The notes: a model not told the origin generated them from the sequence alone. Counted from the stretch's first letter, positions 7,933-16,857 are shown. The stretch: DNA of 64,000 nt from Chthonomonas sp. (GCA_016788115.1 JAEURR010000008.1:124001-188000); one strand, 5' to 3'. Numbers and translations: made by a program.

Positions 7933-10016
7933 GCGGCCAATGCCTTGACTGCACCGATGATCTCGACGTCTGCCCGTGCCGCGACCTCATTGTAGGCGAG
8001 GACGGAAAGCGTTGGCAGGTAACGGGAGACCACGCGTGAGAGCGGGAGTCGCAGGTTCGTGTTGCAAAGCAGCACGGGGTTCATCCCTTGGGCGACGGCG
8101 CGATCGGACTCCTCGCGGAGCTGGTCGAGGACCCGTTGTTGTTCCACTGGATCGAGCGCGAGGACCGCGCCCATACTTGTCTGCTGCAAGGCTTCTTGGA
8201 GAGCGCGTTCCAGCGCGGGCTCCAGGGTTAGACAGTAAAGTCTGTTGTCTTGGTCGATGACCTGACGCGTGATGGTCCGGTTGATGGCCGCGCGGACCAG
8301 TTCGCCGAGTTGATCGGGATCCTTGACGCGGCTTGCAAAATCGGCAAGGGTTTCGAGGATGGTCACCATGTCGCGGACAGGAACCCGCTCGCGGAGCAGA
8401 TGCTGTAGGACTTTCTGCACATCGCCGACGGTCATCTGGCTGGGGATGAGTTCCTCGACGACCGCGGCGTTATGTGCCTTTGCGTTCTCGACCAAATTCA
8501 TCACGTCCTGGCGACTGAGCAATTCGGCGGCGTGGCTTTTCACAACTTCGCTGAGGTGAGTGGCCATCATTGCGGTCGGTTCGACGACGGTATACCCCTC
8601 TATTTCTGCTTGATCACGCAGCCCGGCATCGATCCAAAGCGCATCAAGGCCGAATACTGGCTCTTGGCAAGGCTGTCCGATGAGCGCGACTCCGCCAGAT
8701 CCAATGGCCAGCAGACGATCGGGGTCGATGGTGGCCCGGGCGATCTCTTCGCCGCGCACCTTGATGACGTATTCGTTCGCACTCAGTGCGACACTATCGC
8801 GAATGCGGACGCTGGGCATCACGAAGCCAAGTTCGGTTGCCACTTGGCGGCGAGTTGCCGTCACTCGGTCAGGCAGGTCGCCTCCCGATTTCGGATCGGC
8901 CAGGCGCGTAATGCCGTATCCAACTTCAAATTCGAGCGCATCGACACCGAGCAGGGGCATGATGGTCTCCGGCGCGCCGGGGTTACCAGCGACCGCGGCC
9001 GCGGCAGCCAACTGTCGGGCGGTCTGCGGTTCCTCTTTTGGAGCAAGCTGCTTCGTGATCGCCGCACCGTGCTGATTGGCCAGTCGGCTCAGGGCGAGAA
9101 GTCCGCCGCCTGCACCAAGGAATATGAATGCGGGGAAGCCGGGGATGAAGGCAAATGTGCACAGCGTGAAGCCCGCCGCCATGAGCGCGCGAGGCTGCCC
9201 GAGCAACTGGCTCAGCAACTCGCTACCCATATGCCGCTCTTGACCGGCGCGGGTGACCAGCAGACCGCTTGCGGTCGAGATGAGCAGAGCGGGGATTTGC
9301 GAGACGAGACCTTCGCCTACCGACAGCAGCGCGTACGTCTGCAGAATGGTCAGAGCGTCGCCTTCGCCGCGCATGAATCCGACCACGAAGCCGCCGATGA
9401 TGTTGACGATGATGATGAGGACGCTGGCGATGGCGTCGCCCTTGACAAACTTACTCGCGCCGTCCATCGCACCGTAGAAATCGGCTTCGCGCTTGACTGC
9501 CTTGCGGCGTTCCTTCGCCTCGACTTCATCGATCAGACCGGCAGCGAGGTCGGCGTCGATCGCCATCTGCTTACCGGGCATGGCGTCCAAGGTAAATCGA
9601 GCAGTGACTTCGCTCACGCGTCCGGCACCATTCGTGATGACGATGAACTGAACGATCATGAGGATACAGAACGCGACAAACCCAACGAAGAAGTCGCCTC
9701 CCATAACCAGGTTGCCAAAGGTTTCGATGACGTGCCCCGCTTCACCTGTTCCCAGGATCAGTTTGGTAGCGGCAAAGCTGAGCGCAAGTCGCTGGAGCGT
9801 TGTCAGTAGCAGCATCGAAGGGAAGACGCTGAACTTCAGCGGGTCGTCTACGTTCACCGAAGCGAGCAGAATGATGACGGCAGCGGCCATCGAGACAACC
9901 AACCCGAGGTCAAGCACCCAATGGGGCAGGGGGATGATCAGCATGGCGATCATCAGCATGAGCGCTGCGCCAAGCATCAAGTCGGTCTGACGTAAGATCC
10001 GGTTGAGCAACTGCAT
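7929..10016 (-). CDS. flhA: Flagellar export gate protein FlhA (isolated copy)
   Basis: A 695-residue FHIPEP-family protein, the inner-membrane gate of the flagellar type III export apparatus. The N-terminal half has about eight membrane segments. The conserved cytoplasmic loop reads RFTLDAMPGKQMAIDADL followed by DFYGAMDGASKFVKGDAIAS, and the C-terminal half is the soluble docking domain. The normally strict LFRLALNxASTRLIL stretch is here LQRLALSFAATKLIL. No other flagellar or type III gene is in the window; flhB, flhF and fliPQR would be the usual neighbours. SctV of injectisomes is the alternative, but overall the sequence reads as flagellar. The gene is flanked by unrelated genes on both sides. 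Confidence 0.92.
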   Translation of the reverse strand: MQLLNRILRQTDLMLGAALMLMIAMLIIPLPHWVLDLGLVVSMAAAVIILLASVNVDDPLKFSVFPSMLLLTTLQRLALSFAATKLILGTGEAGHVIETFGNLVMGGDFFVGFVAFCILMIVQFIVITNGAGRVSEVTARFTLDAMPGKQMAIDADLAAGLIDEVEAKERRKAVKREADFYGAMDGASKFVKGDAIASVLIIIVNIIGGFVVGFMRGEGDALTILQTYALLSVGEGLVSQIPALLISTASGLLVTRAGQERHMGSELLSQLLGQPRALMAAGFTLCTFAFIPGFPAFIFLGAGGGLLALSRLANQHGAAITKQLAPKEEPQTARQLAAAAAVAGNPGAPETIMPLLGVDALEFEVGYGITRLADPKSGGDLPDRVTATRRQVATELGFVMPSVRIRDSVALSANEYVIKVRGEEIARATIDPDRLLAIGSGGVALIGQPCQEPVFGLDALWIDAGLRDQAEIEGYTVVEPTAMMATHLSEVVKSHAAELLSRQDVMNLVENAKAHNAAVVEELIPSQMTVGDVQKVLQHLLRERVPVRDMVTILETLADFASRVKDPDQLGELVRAAINRTITRQVIDQDNRLYCLTLEPALERALQEALQQTSMGAVLALDPVEQQRVLDQLREESDRAVAQGMNPVLLCNTNLRLPLSRVVSRYLPTLSVLAYNEVAARADVEIIGAVKALAA

Positions 10017-10091
10017 AAGTCAAAGGCCCATGTGGGGCTATTCGGAATCATTGGTACTTATACGGGTTCGCTCAGGGTCAAATGAACGAAA

Positions 10092-10121
10092 AGCGCCCCT
10101 GCTCCGAAGTGCAGGGGCGCT
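10092..10121 (-). terminator. Rho-independent terminator of the PEP-CTERM gene
   Basis: A perfect 11-bp stem (10092-10102 with 10111-10121) has an 8-nt loop and is followed on the minus strand by TTTT CG TT. It lies 25 bp beyond the stop of the minus-strand PEP-CTERM gene. It keeps that transcript from running into flhA, which therefore probably has its own promoter between 10017 and 10090. Confidence 0.85.
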
Positions 10122-10145
10122 AGACGATGGTCAGGTCGAGGGCGG

Positions 10146-11348
10146 TTAGGCCTTCTTGCGGCGTCGGGCGACGAGCGCCAGTGCGCCGAGGCCCATGGTA
10201 ATCCAAGTGCCGGGCTCAGGTACGACGTGAACGTTGAACGCCTGGACACCGTTGTTGGTGGTCAGTGCGTACAGGGTCAGGTCATAACCCTGGGCGGCCG
10301 GAGTGACCGCGCCCCACTTGACTTCCCCGGACTGGTTAAGGTTGCCGTTGATCACGGTTCCAAGAGGTACCGCACGAGCCGACACGACCGTACCGAGGGA
10401 AGCAGGATTCGATGCGTCGAAGATGCGGACGACCATCGCGCCATCGTTGACTGCGGCCGTGCTACCCGAGAACAGGTCGATCGAAGCCAGGAGCTTGCAG
10501 TTGCCGACTTGGATGTAGTCGACTGCGCGCTGGTTGCCCGTCATACCGGTGGAAACGACCTGGTTGGCGCTGTTCGTGGTAAGGTCAATCGAGCTCGCGA
10601 AGCGGAAACCCTGATCGCCAATACCGACTAACGAGTTGGGGGTCACGAAGGTGTTGCCCAGCCGGAAGCCGAGGTCGCCGGGCAAGGCTGGCGAGAACGT
10701 GTTGATGCTGTTGACGTTTAGTCCGCCCGCACCATTGTCGGTGAAGATCGCGAAGCCGCGCTCGCCAGTCTGTGCTGCGACCGACGAGTTCGCGTATCCC
10801 GCGACGAGGCGCGTGTTTGCGCCCGTACCGATCAGGTCAAGCGTGTCGCCAAGTCGGAATCCATTGCCAGCAAGAAGGACAGGATCCGGAACAAGGCCGT
10901 TATAGACGACCGTCGGAGCGGAACCCGGCGATGTCCACTTGTAGATCTTGTACGTGGACGTCCCAGCGTTATTCGTTGTCAAATTTGAGGCGTATGTGGT
11001 GCCGTCTGCCGCGATGGCGACCTTGCTGAACCCAAACGTACCGCCGCTGACGCCGGTCATGTCGTAGTTCCCCTCGTAGGCGCCCGTGATCGCGTTGTGA
11101 ATCTTCAGGGCTGCGGTGCCAGCTGCCGATCGGTCAGCAATGACGACCTTATTGGTGGCGGCGTTGTAGGCCATGCCACGGATTCGGTCGCCGGTTGGGT
11201 TTGCAGTGTAGCCGTGCTCACTATTCTCAAGCCAGCCGTTTGCAAGACCGCCCGCACCGAACGTAGCCATCGGGTTGAACGAGGTAACCGGGCTCGCGTT
11301 GGCAGCAACCGCCACCGCGACCAAGCCAAAAATGCTCAGTTTTCGCAT
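10146..11348 (-). CDS. PEP-CTERM sorting-domain exported protein
   Basis: A 400-residue secreted protein. The signal peptide MRKLSIFGLVAVAVAANA comes first. The C-terminus is a classic PEP-CTERM tag: VPEPGTW, then a hydrophobic helix (ITMGLGALALVA), then RRRKKA. Such proteins are processed by an exosortase (EpsH/XrtA type) and delivered to the cell surface or exopolysaccharide. The middle has repeated short strands with asparagine and glycine turns, suggesting a beta-propeller-like fold; this is inference. A GTG or ATG further upstream (to 11369) is possible, but the ATG at 11348 has AGGAG 7 nt ahead and begins the signal peptide. A terminator follows at 10092-10121. Confidence 0.85.
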   Translation of the reverse strand: MRKLSIFGLVAVAVAANASPVTSFNPMATFGAGGLANGWLENSEHGYTANPTGDRIRGMAYNAATNKVVIADRSAAGTAALKIHNAITGAYEGNYDMTGVSGGTFGFSKVAIAADGTTYASNLTTNNAGTSTYKIYKWTSPGSAPTVVYNGLVPDPVLLAGNGFRLGDTLDLIGTGANTRLVAGYANSSVAAQTGERGFAIFTDNGAGGLNVNSINTFSPALPGDLGFRLGNTFVTPNSLVGIGDQGFRFASSIDLTTNSANQVVSTGMTGNQRAVDYIQVGNCKLLASIDLFSGSTAAVNDGAMVVRIFDASNPASLGTVVSARAVPLGTVINGNLNQSGEVKWGAVTPAAQGYDLTLYALTTNNGVQAFNVHVVPEPGTWITMGLGALALVARRRKKA

Positions 11349-11540
11349 ATTAATTCTCCTTTCTTCCATAACAACGTGTGCAGCAAAAAAGACACTGACA
11401 ACATCGTCATTGATCTATCGCAAGATTAGGACCAGTTTGTGACGCCGAATCAGAGAACTTGCGTACGTCAGGTAATCGTGCGAGTCGGAATGCATCAAAT
11501 GGCGTCCGAATCCCGTATAGTCATTCAACCTCGAGGCACT

Positions 11541-11858
11541 ATGATTAAAAAACTTCTCGCTCTTTCCGTTCTCTGCGCTTGCTCGCTCGCTTTCACTGGG
11601 TGTGGCAACAAAGGCACTGACACCGCTTCTAGCTCGACCACGACCGAAGTGAAGACGCCAGGTGCAACCGGAGCTGTAGAGCCCGTGGCGTACACGAACG
11701 CCGAAGGGAAGCTGCTCTGCCCCGTGATGGGTACCGTGGTCGAGAGCCCGGAGAAGGCCGTTGGTCACCAGGACTACGAAGGGAAGCGCTACTACTTCTG
11801 CTGTGGCGGCTGCCCGGAGAAGTTCAAGGCCGACCCTGCCAAGTACGCCAAGAAGTAA
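11541..11858 (+). CDS. YHS-domain lipoprotein
   Basis: A 105-residue protein with a lipoprotein signal ([21 protein letters not shown], lipid Cys at residue 21). A Ser/Thr-rich linker follows, then a YHS domain from about residue 58: [37 protein letters not shown] domains bind metal ions through their cysteines, as in copper and heavy-metal handling proteins. A periplasmic or outer-membrane metal-binding role is inferred; the metal is unknown. The frame opens earlier (11439), but the ATG at 11541 starts the signal peptide and has GAGG upstream. A TATAGT at 11516-11521 could be its -10 box, although the distance to the start is short. nuoB follows 26 bp later. Confidence 0.85.
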   Translation: MIKKLLALSVLCACSLAFTGCGNKGTDTASSSTTTEVKTPGATGAVEPVAYTNAEGKLLCPVMGTVVESPEKAVGHQDYEGKRYYFCCGGCPEKFKADPAKYAKK

Positions 11859-11884
11859 AGGCTGGGAGTACACTAGCCCAAGTC

Positions 11885-12463
11885 ATGCCGAAGCGAATCG
11901 AGACGGTCGTTCTTCACGATAGCGCGACACCCGTTCTTGGAGACATCCAGAAGGGCGGGAGTGTCATCGTCACCAGCCTTGACACGCTGGTCAGCCAGGC
12001 TAGGGCGCATGCGCTCTGGCCGCTTACCTTCGGTTTGGCGTGCTGCGCCATCGAAATGATGTGCACAGTGGCCTCACGATTCGACTTGGCCCGATTCGGG
12101 TCGGAAGCATTCCGAGCCACCCCGCGCCAGGCCGACGTCATGATCATCGCCGGTCGGTTGAGCAAGAAGATGGCGCCGGTGCTCCGACAGATCTACGACC
12201 AGATGCCCGAACCCAAGTGGGTGATCAGCATGGGGGCGTGCGCCTCCTCGGGCGGGGTCTACAACAACTATGCAATCGTACAGGGGGCCGACCAAGTCGT
12301 TCCCGTCGATGTGTACGTCCCGGGTTGCCCGCCATCGCCCGACGCCCTCATCTATGCGGTTTTGAAGCTGCAGCAGAAGATCAAGGGCCAGAAGCCGCGG
12401 TCTCTCAAGGAGCTTCGACTCATCGAAGTCAACCCGCGTACGCTGGACGAGGTGCGGGCATGA
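11885..12463 (+). CDS. nuoB: NADH-quinone oxidoreductase subunit B
   Basis: A 192-residue peripheral subunit of respiratory complex I that carries the terminal 4Fe-4S cluster N2, which passes electrons to quinone. The four ligands are visible: the tandem Cys in [10 protein letters not shown], the Cys in [10 protein letters not shown] and the Cys in [10 protein letters not shown]. The length is near the usual range. The stop overlaps the nuoI start (ATGA at 12460-12463), so the two are translationally coupled. No nuoA, C, D or any membrane subunit is in the window, which is unusual for a complex I locus. Confidence 0.96.
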   Translation: MPKRIETVVLHDSATPVLGDIQKGGSVIVTSLDTLVSQARAHALWPLTFGLACCAIEMMCTVASRFDLARFGSEAFRATPRQADVMIIAGRLSKKMAPVLRQIYDQMPEPKWVISMGACASSGGVYNNYAIVQGADQVVPVDVYVPGCPPSPDALIYAVLKLQQKIKGQKPRSLKELRLIEVNPRTLDEVRA

Positions 12464-12969
12464 GCGTTTCACTTCTGCGCGACGTCGTCAAGCCGATTGC
12501 CACCGGATTTGGGATCACCTTCAAGCGGCTCAAAAAGGACAAAGTCACGGTTCAGTACCCGGACGAGTTGCGCGAGCAATACCCGCGGACCCGCTGGCGA
12601 CACTATCTGACGCGCTACGACAGTGGCCTGGAGCGGTGTATCGGCTGTTCGCTGTGTGCCGGTGCCTGCCCGGCGCGATGCATCTACGTTGAGGCAGCGG
12701 AGAACACAGAAGCCGAGCGCTACTCACCCGGCGAGCGTTACGCCACCCGCTACGAGATCAACATGCTCCGATGCATCTTCTGTGGGTATTGCCAGGACGC
12801 TTGCCCAACGGGTGCGATCGTCCTGCGCAAGGATTTTGAGCTGGCAAACTACAAGCGTGAGCAGTTCATCTTCACGAAGGACATGCTACTTGAGGAGTAT
12901 CCAGATCAGAACCTGGAGGCTTATCGCTCCAAGATTTCAGGCGCAGAAGCGGCGATTTATCGCGGTTAA
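12460..12969 (+). CDS. nuoI: NADH-quinone oxidoreductase subunit I
   Basis: A 169-residue complex I subunit holding two 4Fe-4S clusters (N6a and N6b). The two ferredoxin motifs are [15 protein letters not shown] and [14 protein letters not shown], separated by about 40 residues as in the family. The start is the ATG of the ATGA overlap with nuoB; the open frame upstream of it is non-coding. It is the only partner of nuoB here. A tRNA gene on the other strand follows 23 bp later. Confidence 0.96.
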   Translation: MSVSLLRDVVKPIATGFGITFKRLKKDKVTVQYPDELREQYPRTRWRHYLTRYDSGLERCIGCSLCAGACPARCIYVEAAENTEAERYSPGERYATRYEINMLRCIFCGYCQDACPTGAIVLRKDFELANYKREQFIFTKDMLLEEYPDQNLEAYRSKISGAEAAIYRG

Positions 12970-12992
12970 GACGACTTTCGCTTGAATGTTTG

Positions 12993-13077
<85 letters not shown>

Positions 13078-13113
13078 ACGTCCCCGTAGGATACCAGGTA
13101 GCCTCCCTGATCG

Positions 13114-14097
13114 ATGATTCTGGTACTGGGTGGCGCTGGCTATATCGGGTCCCACATGGCGAAGGCCCTGCGCGAGGCAGGTGAGCCGCACTTGATCTTT
13201 GATAACTTCTCCAGCGGTCATTTGGCGGCGGTGAAGGGCTCGAAGTGGCTGCGCGGTGACTTGCGAAATCCTGAGGACCTGCGCAAGGTCCTGTCGTTGT
13301 ACGACATTGACGTCGTCATGCACTTTGCCGCGAGCATCTCGGTGGGTGAGAGCGTCCGCATGCCCGCCGAGTACTGGCAGAACAACTTCGTGGGGGTCCT
13401 CAACCTCTTGGATGCAATGCGTTATGCGGCAGTTCACAAGCTTGTCTTCAGCTCGACCGCCGCGGTTTTTGGGGAGCCCCAAGAGATCCCCATCGCGGAA
13501 GACCATCCGCACGCACCGACCTCGCCGTACGGCGACTCCAAGCATGCAGTGGAGCTCGCACTCCGAGCCTATGGCGAAGCGTACGGGATGCGGAGCGTCG
13601 CACTCCGGTACTTCAACGCGGCCGGTGCCGACCCAGACGGAGTGCTCGGTGAGGATCATCGCCCCGAGTCTCACCTTATCCCCGCTGCGTTTCTGAGCGC
13701 GATGGGCAAAACAGCCCCAATGCAGATCTTTGGGACCGACTATCCCACGCGGGATGGCACCTGCGTGCGCGACTACGTGCACATCATGGACTTGGCGCAG
13801 GCACACCTGCTCGCGGTACACCACTTGCGCGCAGGGGGAGACTCGCGCGAGTACAACCTCGGCAACGGCGAAGGGTTCAGCGTGCGCGAAGTGCTTGAAA
13901 CCACTGAGAGAGTGACCGGGATGAATGTGCCGCGCACTGATGGGCCGAGGCGCGACGGGGACCCGGCTACGCTCGTCGCGAGCTCTGCCCGGATCCGGGA
14001 AGAGTGGGGCTGGAAGCCCGCCTACCCGGATCTTGAAACCATCGTGCGTCACGCCTGGGATTGGCGCAAAGCGAATCCGGACGGCTACACCGACTAA
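13114..14097 (+). CDS. galE: UDP-glucose 4-epimerase
   Basis: A 327-residue extended short-chain dehydrogenase that interconverts UDP-glucose and UDP-galactose using bound NAD. The Rossmann motif GGAGYIGSH is at the N-terminus. The catalytic residues appear as SSTAAVFG (Ser/Thr) and YGDSK (Tyr-x3-Lys), followed by LRYFNAAGADPDG and the C-terminal substrate-binding element RDGDPA. The length matches the GalE family. It supplies sugar nucleotides for polysaccharide or cell-surface synthesis. It stands alone on the plus strand, its stop 3 bp from the stop region of the convergent exported-protein gene. A UDP-glucuronate or related epimerase is possible but less likely. Confidence 0.93.
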   Translation: MILVLGGAGYIGSHMAKALREAGEPHLIFDNFSSGHLAAVKGSKWLRGDLRNPEDLRKVLSLYDIDVVMHFAASISVGESVRMPAEYWQNNFVGVLNLLDAMRYAAVHKLVFSSTAAVFGEPQEIPIAEDHPHAPTSPYGDSKHAVELALRAYGEAYGMRSVALRYFNAAGADPDGVLGEDHRPESHLIPAAFLSAMGKTAPMQIFGTDYPTRDGTCVRDYVHIMDLAQAHLLAVHHLRAGGDSREYNLGNGEGFSVREVLETTERVTGMNVPRTDGPRRDGDPATLVASSARIREEWGWKPAYPDLETIVRHAWDWRKANPDGYTD

Positions 14098-14102
14098 CCG
14101 GA

Positions 14103-15056
14103 CTACTTCAGCGGGTCCTGGTCGGCATTGTAGTCGGGCCGGAGCAGCTTGCCACTGCGGCGGAATTTCTTTTTGAGTGCGATTTCGACCTCCGCCCACT
14201 GATCGGCGGCTACCTTCCGGGTGGATCCATCTACGAATGCTACGATCCGGGACCCATCCGGCCAAGCCCTCGATTCGTAGATCGCGGGGATGCTTGTTGG
14301 ATCGTCGATGTCGGTCATAGAGACACCCGCCAGGTTCATGTTGAAGATTGGGCGCCCCCCATTCGGGTTCAAGGATTTGAACAACTCGGAATTCTTGACG
14401 TACGGGAAGATGGATCCGCGAAAACTCGCCTGCGTTTGGAAGTAAGGGATGATATCCTCTGAATCTGAGGAAAGCAGGATGATTGCTATGCCCAATTGCT
14501 TGTAGTTCGATAGCTGCATCGTCGCGCTTGCAACTGCGGTGGGCTCGTGTAGCGCGCCGCCTTGAATCTTCTGAAGCAGCGCTTCCAGGGTCATGGCCGG
14601 ATTCGGGGAGATGCTTGAGATGGTCTGACTGTTGATGAGGTACATGCGCCAGCTTGCGGTGGAGAAATCAGGTTTATTCGCATCGACCATGCCGCCGGTT
14701 TGTTTGCCGATGGCCAGGCGATAGGTCACTACGTAGGTCACTCCGTTGATCTCGACCTCGTCCCCAGCCGTCCAAGCGGTGCTCAGCATGGTGAGGCGCA
14801 TCATCGGCTCGTCTTCCTCGGTTCCAATGGCGGTGCCAAATGCTCCCGCGAACCCGGAAATCAGTGATTCAAGGATGCCGGTCCCTTCACCTTGCTTAAT
14901 TTCTACCGCCTTCATCTTGGTCGGCAGCTCACGGAGCGTGTAGGTAAGCGGGTAGACCTTGCCTTCGAGAACTTCGGCTATCGTTGCCTTCGGCGCGGCC
15001 ATCGCGCCTGCCGTGAAGACCAGCAGGCAGAGTAGTGAAATGAGCGATCTTTTCAT
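14103..15056 (-). CDS. Exported protein of unknown function with a DUF1559-like C-terminal motif
   Basis: A 317-residue protein with a Sec signal peptide (MKRSLISLLCLLVFTAGAMA). The first part is polar with no family that I recognise. The last 100 residues (SLNPNGGRPIFNMNLAG, then ESRAWPDGSRIVAFVDGSTRKV) resemble the C-terminal part of prepilin-like DUF1559 proteins, where a date or H-x9-DG style motif closes the domain. However, there is no prepilin N-terminus, so it would be a soluble or periplasmic relative. The ATG at 15056 is chosen because it starts the signal peptide and has GGGAG upstream. It is convergent with galE and divergent from gcvH. The function is unknown. Confidence 0.7.
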   Translation of the reverse strand: MKRSLISLLCLLVFTAGAMAAPKATIAEVLEGKVYPLTYTLRELPTKMKAVEIKQGEGTGILESLISGFAGAFGTAIGTEEDEPMMRLTMLSTAWTAGDEVEINGVTYVVTYRLAIGKQTGGMVDANKPDFSTASWRMYLINSQTISSISPNPAMTLEALLQKIQGGALHEPTAVASATMQLSNYKQLGIAIILLSSDSEDIIPYFQTQASFRGSIFPYVKNSELFKSLNPNGGRPIFNMNLAGVSMTDIDDPTSIPAIYESRAWPDGSRIVAFVDGSTRKVAADQWAEVEIALKKKFRRSGKLLRPDYNADQDPLK

Positions 15057-15125
15057 CGGATGTTGTCTCCCGTGCTCCATCTTACTGGCTAGGTAAAATT
15101 CCCATGCAAGGAGCGTGAAAATCTA

Positions 15126-15503
15126 TTGAAAGTGCCTACTGATTTGAAATACACGAACAGCCACGAATGGGTGCGACTTGAGGGCGATGTTGCCACGATC
15201 GGGATCACCGATCACGCTCAAGGGGAGCTAGGAGACGTCGTCTTTGTGGACCTACCGCAAGTCGGTCGGGCGCTGCAGACCGAAGAGAGCTTCGGCACTG
15301 TGGAGAGCGTGAAGACTGTGAGCGATCTGTACGCCCCTGTTGCTGGGGAAGTTGTGGAGACCAACGGCGCACTCGGGGGCCAGAGTGAGCTTGTGAACAC
15401 CGATCCATACGGTGGCGGGTGGCTGGTCAAGATTCGGGTTGCCGACGCGGCAGCGGTTGAGGCACTCATGTCGCCTGAGCAGTACAGCGCCGAACTCAGT
15501 TAA
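15126..15503 (+). CDS. gcvH: Glycine cleavage system H protein
   Basis: A 125-residue lipoyl carrier that shuttles the aminomethyl group between the P and T proteins of the glycine cleavage complex. The family pattern is clear: YTNSHEWVRLEG, GITDHAQGELGDVVFVDLP, the lipoyl site ESVKTVSD with Lys63, then PVAGEVVETN and DPYGGGWLVKI. The start is TTG (15126) with AAGGAG at 15108-15113, a 12-nt spacing that is long; GTG at 15132 is an alternative. gcvT and gcvP are not nearby, so the system is split here. A strong bidirectional terminator follows. Confidence 0.95.
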   Translation: MKVPTDLKYTNSHEWVRLEGDVATIGITDHAQGELGDVVFVDLPQVGRALQTEESFGTVESVKTVSDLYAPVAGEVVETNGALGGQSELVNTDPYGGGWLVKIRVADAAAVEALMSPEQYSAELS

Positions 15504-15520
15504 GGCTGAGACCTAAGCAA

Positions 15521-15553
15521 AAGAGCCCTCGCATCACTGATGCGAGGGCTCTT
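15521..15553. terminator. Bidirectional rho-independent terminator
   Basis: AAGAGCCCTCGCAT and its complement ATGCGAGGGCTCTT form a stem of about 14 bp with a 5-nt loop. T-runs flank it on the plus side (TTTGTG) and, as complemented A-runs, on the minus side. It lies between convergent gcvH and the small lipoprotein gene and so can stop both. Confidence 0.9.
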
Positions 15554-15573
15554 TGTGTCGTCAGGAATTCAGG

Positions 15574-15789
15574 CTATCCGCCTTCGTCCTTTCCAGCCCC
15601 GCCAGGTGCTGTCTGGGTGGTCGCGCCTGCACGCGACTCTCCGGGTGCCGGAGCACCCTTAGGCAGGTCCGTGGTCTCGACCTTGCCTTGCACAGGGGGG
15701 CGATCATCCTTCACGTCGTTTGCGCAGCCAAAGAGAGCACACGCGGAACCGACGATCGCTACTGCGAACAGAATTACTTTGATCTTCAT
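15574..15789 (-). CDS. Small lipoprotein, translationally coupled to the prepilin gene
   Basis: A 71-residue protein with a lipoprotein signal (MKIKVILFAVAIVGSACALFGC) and a Pro/Gly/Thr-rich, probably disordered tail ending GGAGKDEGG. No family is recognised. The ATG at 15789 is 5 nt after the stop of the prepilin-like gene and has no ribosome binding site of its own, which suggests translational coupling to it. It may help assemble or anchor the pseudopilin product; this is inference from position only. The upstream TTG start (15804) is rejected because it overlaps the prepilin stop and adds nothing to the signal peptide. Confidence 0.7.
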   Translation of the reverse strand: MKIKVILFAVAIVGSACALFGCANDVKDDRPPVQGKVETTDLPKGAPAPGESRAGATTQTAPGGAGKDEGG

Positions 15790-15794
15790 AGTGA

Positions 15795-16751
15795 TTATTG
15801 GCAATAGGGGGCCTGTGATGCGACAGAGCCGTCCACGTAGACCGCCGGGTCATTAGTCGTGAAGTCCCAGTCAGGTCGGAACATGTACGGGTGACAGCCA
15901 CCGCCGCCACCGTAGAACCAGCGGCCGCAAGGCATGGCGCGTGAACCGTACTTGCCCCAAGGATCGCGTCGGGGATCCGTACGCGCCGTAGCTGCGGTCG
16001 TTCCGAGAGAAAGCTTCAGATAGCGAGCACTCGAGTCCGTCGCAACCATGACAATGCCCCCATTGAACGCGTCTACGCCGGTGAGAGTGGTGTTCGTGGT
16101 GTAGCCACTGGTGCCACCGTTCGCGGTCGAACAACCGGCCGCGCTCGCAGGTGAGTAGATGCAGGGCGAGTTCGCGTCGTTGCACTGCAGCCACGGCGAA
16201 GCGTAGCCATAGCCGTACAGCGAGCGACGACCGTGGCCGTGCCAGAACAAGATCTGCTGCGAAATAGCGGCGACCGCTGTGCTGGCATATCCGTTCAAGT
16301 TGCCGTTATAAGTGTACGTCGGGGAAACGAGGCCGGTCGGCTGAGTCGCGGGTCCGTAGGTGCCCGAAGTGTTGATCACCTGACCTGAGGGACACTGAAG
16401 GATCTGCGTATTCTTCATGTACGGCTGCATCGAGTTGAATACGAAGGTAGCCGCGGCGTCACGCTTCCACGCAGGGTCGGTCGCTGGAAGTTGGCTCGCC
16501 GGAACCGGAATGAATCGGTTCCAGTTGTAGCCACCCGCAGGATCGCTCGGGTGGAAAGCGAGTGGGAATAAGTCGTCCGAGTCTGCCAAATAGATGTTGA
16601 CCGCAGTTCCGCTCTGCTTCAGATTCATGAGAGACTGGGTTTTCTTCGCCGCAACCTTTGCCTGGGCGAAAACGGGAAACAGAATGGCGGCAAGAATCGC
16701 GATGATTGCAATGACCACAAGGAGTTCAATAAGAGTAAATGCCTTTTTCAT
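15795..16751 (-). CDS. Prepilin-like protein, DUF1559-type (type II/IV N-methylation signal)
   Basis: A 318-residue protein with a textbook prepilin N-terminus: MKKAF, then [20 protein letters not shown], to be cleaved after the short basic leader and methylated by PilD. The globular part is Gly/Tyr/Asn-rich with several Cys, includes [21 protein letters not shown], and ends with [11 protein letters not shown], which resembles the H-x9-DG close of DUF1559 proteins. Such proteins are highly multiplied in Planctomycetes, Verrucomicrobia and Armatimonadetes, and their role is poorly understood. A TATAGT at 16804-16799 on the minus strand is a possible -10 box. It is followed within 5 nt by a small lipoprotein gene. 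Confidence 0.9.
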   Translation of the reverse strand: MKKAFTLIELLVVIAIIAILAAILFPVFAQAKVAAKKTQSLMNLKQSGTAVNIYLADSDDLFPLAFHPSDPAGGYNWNRFIPVPASQLPATDPAWKRDAAATFVFNSMQPYMKNTQILQCPSGQVINTSGTYGPATQPTGLVSPTYTYNGNLNGYASTAVAAISQQILFWHGHGRRSLYGYGYASPWLQCNDANSPCIYSPASAAGCSTANGGTSGYTTNTTLTGVDAFNGGIVMVATDSSARYLKLSLGTTAATARTDPRRDPWGKYGSRAMPCGRWFYGGGGGCHPYMFRPDWDFTTNDPAVYVDGSVASQAPYCQ

Positions 16752-16798
16752 AGTGCACCGTCTACGGAGATTGCCTGGAATGACTCCGAAGATAGCTC

Positions 16799-16804
16799 AC
16801 TATA
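16799..16804 (-). promoter_or_regulatory. Possible -10 box of the prepilin gene
   Basis: TATAGT on the minus strand lies about 48 bp upstream of the prepilin start codon. A convincing -35 hexamer at 16-18 bp was not found. The remaining spacer (16752-16857) contains nothing else that I can identify. Confidence 0.3.
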
Positions 16805-16857
16805 CAGCAATTCTCGCTGCATCGATATGCTGCTGCGAGAAACTTATGCGTTGCCGA

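Noticed and set aside
8472-9809. 445-codon open frame on the plus strand
   Set aside because: It is fully antisense to flhA, whose protein is unmistakable; the translation is low-complexity and polar with no family trait.
7929-10016. SctV injectisome protein instead of FlhA
   Set aside because: The loop sequence and length read more like FlhA, and no injectisome gene is nearby.
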